Shown piece after piece: positions 6,744 to 12,067 of a stretch of 12,067 nt of DNA. Below the pieces are notes generated by a model. That model searched no databases, was not told the DNA's origin, and saw nothing but the letters and a program-made list of their open reading frames with translations. Position numbers and translations under genes: made by a program. Numbering within the stretch: position 1 is the stretch's first letter; each line of letters begins with the position of its first letter. This DNA is from Clostridia bacterium (lineage in GTDB: Bacteria > Bacillota_A > Clostridia > Christensenellales > Aristaeellaceae), in assembly GCA_017397695.1 (NCBI GenBank), contig JAFQIF010000141.1, positions 1 through 12,067 on the forward strand. Direction: 5' to 3'.

Positions 6744-6781
6744 CAGCCTCCCCGTCCGTCCGGACTGGGAGGCTGTTTTTT
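6744..6781 (+). terminator. Rho-independent terminator of rnj
   Basis: A 9-base outer stem (CAGCCTCCC with GGGAGGCTG) encloses an inner GTCCG/CGGAC stem, followed by six T residues. It starts 12 bases after the rnj stop codon. The opposite strand is only moderately T-rich (CTGTATTTCTATT), so it is at best a weak terminator for the convergent regulator gene. Confidence 0.9.
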
Positions 6782-6885
6782 GTCATATAGGAAACGGCAT
6801 GAAAACGTTTGCGTATGCAAGGAAAACAAGTCGGGCAGACTTTGGCGGAAGAGGGAGCGGGCGCTGCCTGCTTTGGCGCTGTGTG

Positions 6886-7734
6886 TCAGATATGATCTGC
6901 CGCACGGACGGGTACCCAGATTTCGCTGTATGCTTCCTGTGTATTATCACCGGGATGGATGTAGACTTCCAGATTGTAATGCCCCGCAAGCGCGTATTCC
7001 CTGCGTGCCGGCAGCCACTCGCTCCAGATGCGGGTATTCACATCCTGCAGTGCCTTGGGCAGCGCGCCCCGGCACGGGAAGACTGCCCATGTTCCCGCCG
7101 GAACCACATGGGTCACAAAGCCCGTCGGCACGTCGTTCCAGGGCCGATAGTTATCTGCAATCAGGTAGTCAAATTCCTTGCCTGCATGCTCCACGCACAC
7201 GCCGTACATGCCGCAGATGACCTTAGCCGCCTCGCTTTGCATATGCTCTTTCCAGAACAGGGGAATCTCCGCATAGGAGGTATCGCTGTTAAACCTTCGG
7301 CTCACGCCCATGAGCGTGAATTGTTCCTTTTTTTCGATCCTGTATTCGAGCATGGTTCCGCCCTCCAGTGTCAGTTTGATTTTCAGCGGCGCATAAAAGG
7401 AGAGACTGCAGCCCGCTTCCCGGGCGGCCGACGGCGATACGCCGTGAAAGCGCGCAAATGCACGGGCAAAGCTGTCCGGCGAGTCGTAGCCATACTTGAG
7501 CGCAACGTCGATCACCTTGACGTTCCCTGTGCTGAGTTCCTGCGCGGCCAGAGACAGGCGGCGGCTGCGAATGTATTCGCCGATGGTCACGCCGCATAGC
7601 GCACCGAATATCTTTTGAAAATAGAAGACAGACAGATGCGCCTTGTCCGCCGCGATGCTCATGTCGATTTCATCCGTCAGGTTCGCTTCAATATATGCGA
7701 TTGCCTCGGCGATGCCTTCGCTCAGTCCGTTCAT
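6886..7734 (-). CDS. AraC-family transcriptional regulator with GyrI-like ligand-binding domain
   Basis: A 282-residue cytoplasmic regulator. Residues about 8-105 form the AraC/XylS double helix-turn-helix, including the signature VIDVALKYGYDSPDSFARAF (73-92), the second recognition unit. Residues about 128-282 form a GyrI-like (Cass2/Rob-type) domain that in relatives binds small hydrophobic or cationic compounds, for example in multidrug responses. The ATG at 7734 has a perfect AAGGAGG 7 bases upstream on its strand. It is convergent with rnj and divergent from the rRNA methyltransferase. A MATE exporter lies two genes away and would fit a drug-sensing role, but it has its own promoter and no shared operator is evident, so that link is speculative. 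Confidence 0.9.
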   Translation of the reverse strand: MNGLSEGIAEAIAYIEANLTDEIDMSIAADKAHLSVFYFQKIFGALCGVTIGEYIRSRRLSLAAQELSTGNVKVIDVALKYGYDSPDSFARAFARFHGVSPSAAREAGCSLSFYAPLKIKLTLEGGTMLEYRIEKKEQFTLMGVSRRFNSDTSYAEIPLFWKEHMQSEAAKVICGMYGVCVEHAGKEFDYLIADNYRPWNDVPTGFVTHVVPAGTWAVFPCRGALPKALQDVNTRIWSEWLPARREYALAGHYNLEVYIHPGDNTQEAYSEIWVPVRAADHI

Positions 7735-7763
7735 GCTGTTCCCTCCTTGGCTGCTGTGTGCTC

Positions 7764-7792
7764 AGTATAGCGCAAAGATGAACCTTTTGCCC
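7764..7792 (-). promoter_or_regulatory. Weak candidate promoter of the AraC-type gene
   Basis: On the minus strand TATACT (7769-7764) is a good -10, but the hexamer 17 bases upstream (GGGCAA, 7792-7787) does not resemble a -35. This would fit a promoter that needs an activator, as is common for AraC-type genes, or the call may be wrong. Confidence 0.3.
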
Positions 7793-7867
7793 GACTCTTT
7801 CTGCCCTTTGCGGTCGGATTCATGATAGCATGCGCCAAAGTGCTGGTCAACTGCATGGGCATCCGGC

Positions 7868-7896
7868 TTTACATGGTCCAATACGGATGATATAAT
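7868..7896 (+). promoter_or_regulatory. Strong sigma-A-type promoter of the rRNA methyltransferase gene
   Basis: TTTACA (7868-7873), a 17-base spacer ending in TGA, and a perfect TATAAT (7891-7896) form a near-consensus extended -10 promoter. The leader is about 30 bases, with the ribosome binding site GTGAGGAT 9 bases before the ATG. Confidence 0.8.
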
Positions 7897-7931
7897 GTTC
7901 CCGAAAATCAAGACAGTGAGGATATACATCC

Positions 7932-9122
7932 ATGAATGAACATCATCTTCCCGTTGTTCATGTGATCAACGGCCGGCAGAAAAAGCTGCTTCAGGGTCAT
8001 CCTTGGGTATACGGCAATGAGATTGAGCGCGTCGAGGGCGAAATCACCGACGGCGAGCTGGTAACGGTGGTCGATTTCCGCGGGCGCTACATGGGTACGG
8101 GCTTCTACAACAGCCGCAGCCTGATCACTGTGCGTCTGTTGACGCACCGCAGCGAGGAAATCACGGATGAGCTGATCGCCGCGCGCGTGAAGGCCGCGTG
8201 TGATTACCGCCGCTTTGTGATGCGGCGACCGGGCACGGATTCCTGCCGCCTGATCTACGGCGAGGCCGACCGCCTGCCGGGCGTGATCGCGGATCGCTTC
8301 GGCGATGTGATCGTGCTGCAGGTGCTGGCGCTGGGCATGGAAAAATACACGCAGGTGATCGCGGATGCGCTGGTTGCCTGCGAGCGGCCCAAGTGCCTGC
8401 TGCTGCATAACGACGACGCCATCCGCCGCAAGGAGGGCATGGAGTGCTTCACGAAGGTGCTCCATGGCGAGCTGCCCCTAGAGACGATCATCCATGAGAA
8501 CGGCATCAAGCTGGCGGTGGATGTGAAGGGCGGCCAGAAGACCGGTTACTTCCTGGATCAGAAGGACAATCATCTCTTCGTACGCCAGTTCTGCAGGGAT
8601 GCGCGCGTGCTGGACTGCTTCAGCTATATCGGAGGCTTTGCGCTTAATGCGGTTGCAGGCGGTGCGAAGGAAGTGACGGCGGTGGATATCAGCGAAAGCG
8701 CCGTGGAACTCATCCGGAGAAATGCGGAGCTCAACGATATGCAGGTGAATACCGTCTGCGCAAATTGCTTTGACTTCCTGCGTGCGCAGGTGAAGGAGAA
8801 GCAGAAATACGACGTGATCGTGCTCGATCCGCCGGCGTTCACCAAGGCGCATGCGAACATGGCCAATGCCTGCCGCGGTTACAAGGAGATTGCGCTCAGT
8901 GCGATGCGCATGCTGCCCGCGGGCGGCGTGCTGGCCACGCACTCCTGTTCGTACCACATGCCGGAAGATGTGTTCGTCAATACCGTGCTTTCCGCTGCGC
9001 AGGATCTGCACCGTCAGGTGCGCGTGATCACCCTGCGCAGGCAGGACATCGATCATCCGGTGCTGGCGGGCTATCCCGAGAGCCATTATCTCAAGAGCCT
9101 GTGGCTGCAGATGCTCGATTGA
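7932..9122 (+). CDS. RlmI-family class I SAM-dependent 23S rRNA methyltransferase (PUA domain plus methyltransferase)
   Basis: A 396-residue cytoplasmic enzyme that methylates large-subunit rRNA with S-adenosylmethionine. The N-terminal ~80 residues form a PUA-type RNA-binding domain (GRQKKLLQGHPWVYGNEI). The methyltransferase domain follows: the SAM-binding motif VLDCFSYIGGFAL begins at 226 (D228, G234-G235), VDIS ends the second strand, DPPAF sits at 299-303, and a cysteine motif HSCS has C339, the likely catalytic or assisting cysteine. E. coli RlmI makes m5C1962, but Bacillota homologues of this family need not share that target, so I give no symbol. The gene has its own promoter and terminator. 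The ATG at 7932 agrees with the ribosome binding site. Confidence 0.9.
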   Translation: MNEHHLPVVHVINGRQKKLLQGHPWVYGNEIERVEGEITDGELVTVVDFRGRYMGTGFYNSRSLITVRLLTHRSEEITDELIAARVKAACDYRRFVMRRPGTDSCRLIYGEADRLPGVIADRFGDVIVLQVLALGMEKYTQVIADALVACERPKCLLLHNDDAIRRKEGMECFTKVLHGELPLETIIHENGIKLAVDVKGGQKTGYFLDQKDNHLFVRQFCRDARVLDCFSYIGGFALNAVAGGAKEVTAVDISESAVELIRRNAELNDMQVNTVCANCFDFLRAQVKEKQKYDVIVLDPPAFTKAHANMANACRGYKEIALSAMRMLPAGGVLATHSCSYHMPEDVFVNTVLSAAQDLHRQVRVITLRRQDIDHPVLAGYPESHYLKSLWLQMLD

Positions 9123-9136
9123 TTTCCAAATAAAAA

Positions 9137-9162
9137 TACGGACAGCTTCGGCTGTCCGTTTT
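9137..9162 (+). terminator. Rho-independent terminator after the methyltransferase gene
   Basis: A 9-base stem (ACGGACAGC with GCTGTCCGT) closes a stable TTCG tetraloop, followed by TTTTGTTT. It starts about 15 bases after the stop codon and abuts the -35 of the next promoter. Confidence 0.9.
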
Positions 9163-9163
9163 G

Positions 9164-9192
9164 TTTACCTTTTCTTCCATTTCTGCTATACT
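9164..9192 (+). promoter_or_regulatory. Promoter of the MATE exporter gene
   Basis: TTTACC (9164-9169), a 17-base spacer ending in TGC, and TATACT (9187-9192) give an extended -10 promoter placed immediately behind the previous terminator. The short leader carries AAAGGAGA (9215-9222), 9 bases before the ATG at 9232. Confidence 0.65.
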
Positions 9193-9231
9193 GTGCGCAT
9201 CGAAACCTGCAATACAAAGGAGAATGCCGCG

Positions 9232-10599
9232 ATGACGCAGTCCTTTTCCATGAAAATGATGTCTTCAAGCCTGCTGACGCTGATGCTGCCCATCGTGCTG
9301 CAGAATCTGCTTGGCGCGATTGTCAATTCGGCGGATGTATTCATGCTTTCCTCCGTCAGCCAGAGCGCGCTGAGCGCCTCGTCGCTGGCGGGCCAGATCA
9401 CGTTCGTGTTCACGCTGTTCCACTGGAGCGTGACCACCGGCACGACGATCCTTGCCGCGCAGTACTACGGCAAACGGGAACTGAGCGTCATCCGGCGGGT
9501 ACAGGCGCTGGGCGTGATGCTGATGCTGGGTGTGAGCCTGACGTTCCTTGCGGCTTGCCTGCTCGTGCCGCGGCTGCTCATGCGCATCTTTACTGCGGAT
9601 CCGGAGCTGATCGCGCTGGGGGCAGGCTTTCTGCGCGTGCTGGGTGTGAGCTATGTGCCCATGGGCGTGTCGCTGGTGCTGCTCTCCGTCTTCAAGAGTA
9701 TGGGCCAGACGCGGCGCAGCGCGCTGATCTCTACCATTTGCCTGCTGAGTAATATCACGGGCAATTTCATTGCCATCCGCATCATTTTCCCGCATGACGC
9801 ACGCATGGCGATGCTGGGCGTGGCCTGCTCGACGGTGCTCGCGCGCGTGATTGAGCTGGCGCTGTGCCTGTGTGCGATCCGAAGGGGCGGGGGTGTGCCG
9901 ATTACGCTGGCGGACTGCCGCGGCGTGCGCCGCTGGCTGTGGAACGATTTCTGGGCGTATACGCTGCCCGTGCTCGCCAACAACCTGATCTACGGTCTGG
10001 CGATGGCGCTGCTCACGGCGATCATGGGCCATATGAGCTCGGATATGGTTTCGGCCAATGCCATTGCCAGCAACCTGCGCGAGCTGGTGTGCGTAGCCTG
10101 TATGGCGTTGGGTACGGCGGGCAGTATTCTGCTGGGACAGGAGATGGGCGCAGGAAGGCTTGCGCAGGCGAAGACGCTGGGGCGCATGCTGGCCTGGCTG
10201 TCGATTATCCTGGGGGCGCTGGCAGGCCTTTTGCTCATGGCCATGCGCGCGCCGGTGGTGGCACTTTCTGGGCTGACGGGCGAGGCGGCGCGGCTGCTTG
10301 AGATGATGATCCCGATCTGCGCGGTATACTGCATCGGCAGAAGCTACAATTCCACGCTGATCTCCGGCGTTTTCTGCGCCGGCGGCGATACGCGCTTTGG
10401 CGTGGTGCTCGATACGATTACCATGTGGCTGATCGTACTTCCGCTCTCTTATGCCGCGGCGTTTGTGTTCAGATGGCCGGCGGTGGTGATCTACATGTTC
10501 CTCAATCTCGATGAATTTGTAAAAATGATTCCGTCTGCCGTGCGTTTTGGCCGCTACAGATGGCTCAAAAATCTCACGCGAAGCGATATGGAAGCGTAA
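9232..10599 (+). CDS. MATE-family multidrug/cation antiporter
   Basis: A 455-residue, very hydrophobic protein of the size usual for MATE transporters, which have 12 membrane helices in two related halves and export drugs or metabolites using a Na+ or H+ gradient. The N-terminal segment MLPIVLQNLLGAIVNSADVF and the conserved Q-YYGKRE region after helix 2 are typical, as is the second-half start WAYTLPVLANNLIYG. The ATG at 9232 is chosen because AAAGGAGA lies 9 bases before it; the longer frame from GTG at 9193 would start right after the -10 box. It has its own promoter and terminator. Substrate unknown; it could also be one of the MATE proteins with a metabolic role. Confidence 0.9.
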   Translation: MTQSFSMKMMSSSLLTLMLPIVLQNLLGAIVNSADVFMLSSVSQSALSASSLAGQITFVFTLFHWSVTTGTTILAAQYYGKRELSVIRRVQALGVMLMLGVSLTFLAACLLVPRLLMRIFTADPELIALGAGFLRVLGVSYVPMGVSLVLLSVFKSMGQTRRSALISTICLLSNITGNFIAIRIIFPHDARMAMLGVACSTVLARVIELALCLCAIRRGGGVPITLADCRGVRRWLWNDFWAYTLPVLANNLIYGLAMALLTAIMGHMSSDMVSANAIASNLRELVCVACMALGTAGSILLGQEMGAGRLAQAKTLGRMLAWLSIILGALAGLLLMAMRAPVVALSGLTGEAARLLEMMIPICAVYCIGRSYNSTLISGVFCAGGDTRFGVVLDTITMWLIVLPLSYAAAFVFRWPAVVIYMFLNLDEFVKMIPSAVRFGRYRWLKNLTRSDMEA

Positions 10600-10621
10600 T
10601 GGATAAACGGACATAACAAAA

Positions 10622-10635
10622 TCATCTGACCAATT
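10622..10635. promoter_or_regulatory. Distal operator-like motif upstream of kdgK
   Basis: TCATCTGACCAATT is the reverse complement, with one mismatch, of the motif at 10713-10726. Its AATTGGTC half resembles the half-site of GntR/FadR-type repressors, whose full sites read like TTGGTCnGACCAA. A further half-site, TGGTCA, lies at 10646-10651. Confidence 0.45.
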
Positions 10636-10648
10636 CGCAATTTTATGG

Positions 10649-10679
10649 TCACGCTGTCAAAAATGGCGGCGTGATTTTT
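10649..10679 (+). terminator. Rho-independent terminator of the MATE gene
   Basis: A 10-base stem with two G-U pairs (10649-10658 with 10665-10674) and an AAAAAT loop is followed by TTTTTG. It lies 50 bases after the stop codon. Confidence 0.8.
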
Positions 10680-10712
10680 GCTTATTTGACAAAAATACGC
10701 ATACTGGAGAAA

Positions 10713-10726
10713 AATTGGTCTGATGA
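10713..10726. promoter_or_regulatory. Proximal operator-like motif next to the kdgK -35
   Basis: AATTGGTCTGATGA is the partner of the motif at 10622-10635, in opposite orientation. It ends one base before the TTGATT -35 box (10728), where a bound repressor would block RNA polymerase. It matches TTGGTCTGACCA, a GntR/FadR-like palindrome, at 10 of 12 positions. The regulator is not in this window. Confidence 0.5.
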
Positions 10727-10727
10727 C

Positions 10728-10756
10728 TTGATTTCAAAAAAAGCATCGTGTATAAT
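10728..10756 (+). promoter_or_regulatory. Strong sigma-A-type promoter of kdgK
   Basis: TTGATT (10728-10733), a 17-base spacer and a perfect TATAAT (10751-10756). The leader is about 70 bases; no riboswitch fold is recognisable in it. The ribosome binding site AGGAGTG (10818-10824) lies 7 bases before the ATG. A perfect TTGACA at 10686-10691 also exists but lacks a good -10 at the right distance. Confidence 0.75.
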
Positions 10757-10831
10757 AATGGTAAAAGTGAGGGAATATGCCGGGATTTTTTCTGCATAGT
10801 TGCCTCAAATAAAATTCAGGAGTGATTACCA

Positions 10832-11860
10832 ATGGCCCGTATTATTACTTTCGGTGAAATCATGCTCCGTCTGAAGAGCCCGGCGCTGGAGCGCTTCTTC
10901 CAGAGCCCGTCCCTCGAAGCTACCTTTGGCGGCGGCGAAGCTAACGTTGCTGTTTCTCTGGCCAACTACGGCATGGACGCTGCGTTCGTGACCGCTCTGC
11001 CGAACAACGCGATCGGCGAGGCCTGCCGTCGTGACGTCCGTTCCTTCGGCGTCGACGTGTCCAACATCAAGATGACTGACGGCCGTATGGGCATCTACTT
11101 CCTGGAGACTGGTTCCAACCAGCGTCCGTCCAAGGTTGTGTATGACCGTGCCGAGTCTGCGATCGCTATCGCTCCGGCCGATCTGTTCGACTGGGAGAAG
11201 ATCTTCGAGGGCGCCAACTGGTTCCACATTTCCGGTATCGCTCCGGCCATCTCCGCTTCCGCTGCCGAGCTGTCCCTGGCTGCCTGCAAGGCTGCCCAGA
11301 AGTGCGGCGTGACCGTTTCCTGCGACCTGAACTACCGCAAGAACCTGTGGAAGTACGGCAAGGAAGCCAAGGAAGTCATGTCTGAGATCGCGAAGTACAT
11401 CGACGTGGCCATCGCCAACGAAGAGGACTTCCAGAAGTCTCTGGGCATCACCGCTTCTTCCGACGTCGAGTCCGGCTCTCTGGACCGCAACGTGTACGAA
11501 GGCATCGCCAAGAAGGCCATGGAGCTCTATCCGAACCTCAAGCGCGTCGCCATCACCCTGCGCGAGTCCAAGTCTGCTGACCGCAACGACTGGGCTGCCT
11601 GCATCTACGACGGCAAGGAGTTCTACGTCTCCCGCAAGTACGAGATCACCGATATCGTGGACCGCGTTGGCGGCGGCGACTCCTTCTCCGGCGGCCTGAT
11701 CTACGGCCTGCTGACCTACGAGAAGCAGTCTGACGCTCTGGAGTTTGCTGTTGCGGCTTCCTGCCTCAAGCACACCATCTCCGGCGACTACAACCGCGTC
11801 ACCGTTCCGGAAGTCACCGCTCTGATGAAGGGCTCCGGCTCCGGCCGCGTCGAGCGCTAA
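10832..11860 (+). CDS. kdgK: 2-keto-3-deoxygluconate (KDG) kinase, PfkB/ribokinase family
   Basis: A 342-residue sugar kinase of the PfkB family, most like KDG kinases: it would phosphorylate KDG from hexuronate or pectin breakdown to KDPG, the substrate of the KDPG aldolase. Visible motifs are FGEIMLRL near the N-terminus, the sugar-binding GGGEANVA (33-40), the DLNYRKNLW segment (165-173) characteristic of KDG kinases, and the PfkB signature DRVGGGDSFSGG with catalytic base D283. The operator-like motifs upstream suggest sugar-acid repression. It is monocistronic here; the aldolase and hexuronate genes must be elsewhere. Codon use is strongly biased (many GCT, TCC and CTG codons compared with the MATE and methyltransferase genes), which suggests high expression. 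A different sugar substrate, such as fructose, is possible but less likely. Confidence 0.87.
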   Translation: MARIITFGEIMLRLKSPALERFFQSPSLEATFGGGEANVAVSLANYGMDAAFVTALPNNAIGEACRRDVRSFGVDVSNIKMTDGRMGIYFLETGSNQRPSKVVYDRAESAIAIAPADLFDWEKIFEGANWFHISGIAPAISASAAELSLAACKAAQKCGVTVSCDLNYRKNLWKYGKEAKEVMSEIAKYIDVAIANEEDFQKSLGITASSDVESGSLDRNVYEGIAKKAMELYPNLKRVAITLRESKSADRNDWAACIYDGKEFYVSRKYEITDIVDRVGGGDSFSGGLIYGLLTYEKQSDALEFAVAASCLKHTISGDYNRVTVPEVTALMKGSGSGRVER

Positions 11861-11893
11861 TTCTCGCTCAGACGGGATTAACCGAACAAAAAG

Positions 11894-11924
11894 AGAACGC
11901 GAGCATTTGCTCGCGTTCTTTTTT
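11894..11924 (+). terminator. Rho-independent terminator of kdgK
   Basis: A perfect 12-base stem (AGAACGCGAGCA with TGCTCGCGTTCT) with a two-base loop, followed by further T residues to 11924. It begins 33 bases after the kdgK stop codon. Confidence 0.92.
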
Positions 11925-11987
11925 GTTGGCTTTAGGGATAGAAAGTTCATTAAGGAGTCTTGAAACCGCCGCGAAGCGAAGAAGGGT

Positions 11988-12033
11988 CAAGGGATGAAAT
12001 CCCTTGTCAGGGGCTTGGGGATGAAATCCCCAA
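11988..12033. repeat. Pair of hairpins with identical loops in the terminal intergenic region
   Basis: Two 7-base stems, CAAGGGA/TCCCTTG (11988-12006) and TTGGGGA/TCCCCAA (12015-12033), both close the same TGAAA loop, so GGGATGAAATCCC occurs twice 27 bases apart. The stems differ, yet both pair perfectly. No T tract follows, so they are not terminators. I see no gene in 11925-12067; the minus-strand frame across it reads through the repeats. Confidence 0.7.
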
Positions 12034-12067
12034 CGTAACCCAATCGAAGAAAAAAGCAAGAATCGGA

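Noticed and set aside
4480..6786. Long minus-strand open frame (768 codons)
   Set aside because: It is antisense to ribonuclease J, rich in His, Arg and Leu as expected for a shadow, and lacks a ribosome binding site.
9265..10614. Minus-strand open frame opposite the MATE gene
   Set aside because: The composition (His, Arg, Gln-rich) is that of a shadow; the plus-strand frame has clear MATE helices and a good start.
10686..10705. Second kdgK promoter from the perfect TTGACA at 10686
   Set aside because: No convincing -10 lies 16-18 bases downstream; the TTGATT/TATAAT pair at 10728-10756 is far better.
10757..10831. Riboswitch in the kdgK leader
   Set aside because: The leader is only about 70 bases, has no recognisable aptamer core or terminator-antiterminator pair; the upstream operator motifs explain control better.
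10826..11950. Minus-strand open frame opposite kdgK
   Set aside because: It is a shadow of the kinase gene and runs through the kdgK terminator.
11868..12059. Minus-strand 63-residue frame at the right end
   Set aside because: It is made of the hairpin repeats and the terminator; no start signal and no family resemblance.

Overview
The window looks like ordinary chromosome of a fairly GC-rich member of the Bacillota (Clostridia), probably an anaerobic gut or rumen type. Evidence: a ribonuclease J with a metallo-beta-lactamase core, an LCP-family cell-wall enzyme next to an XpaC-like protein, strong AGGAGG-type ribosome binding sites, TTGACA/TATAAT promoters with 17-base spacers, rho-independent terminators after most genes, and a Tat-exported flavoprotein with a covalent-FMN motif of the kind common in anaerobic Clostridia. 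The order is a guess (Christensenellales-like at best). I see no rRNA, tRNA, CRISPR array, transposase, phage gene or defence gene.

Layout. 1-340 is non-coding and filled with two tandem repeat families (28-base and 64-base units) rich in odd-length palindromes. It ends at an orphan terminator (341-375), followed at once by the promoter (386-414) of an exported FAD/FMN reductase (481-2418, +). Two tail-to-tail terminators separate this from a minus-strand pair: an LCP glycopolymer transferase gene (3366-4274) and an XpaC-like membrane protein gene (2541-3338), 27 bases apart. The 316-base divergent region 4275-4590 holds promoters for both directions, a 21-base dyad between them, and a possible 40-codon leader ORF whose stop overlaps the GTG start of ribonuclease J (4591-6732, +). 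An AraC/GyrI-type regulator (6886-7734, -) is convergent with rnj and divergent from an RlmI-family rRNA methyltransferase (7932-9122, +). A MATE exporter (9232-10599, +) and a PfkB-type 2-keto-3-deoxygluconate kinase (10832-11860, +) follow. The last ~140 bases carry hairpin repeats related to intergenic sequence at the left end.

How the genes work together. Except for the LCP/XpaC pair, almost every gene is a separate unit with its own promoter and terminator, so this is not one pathway. rnj and the methyltransferase are RNA housekeeping; LCP/XpaC concern the envelope; KdgK feeds hexuronate-derived KDG into the Entner-Doudoroff aldolase step; the flavoprotein probably reduces a small organic acceptor outside the membrane, using a flavin transferase (ApbE) and an electron donor not in this window.

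I did not find a convincing undescribed multi-gene system. The points most worth a second look are the flavoprotein's non-fumarate active-site signature, the palindromic tandem arrays with compensatory changes, the paired operator-like motif upstream of kdgK, and the rnj leader with its lysine/alanine-rich N-terminal extension.
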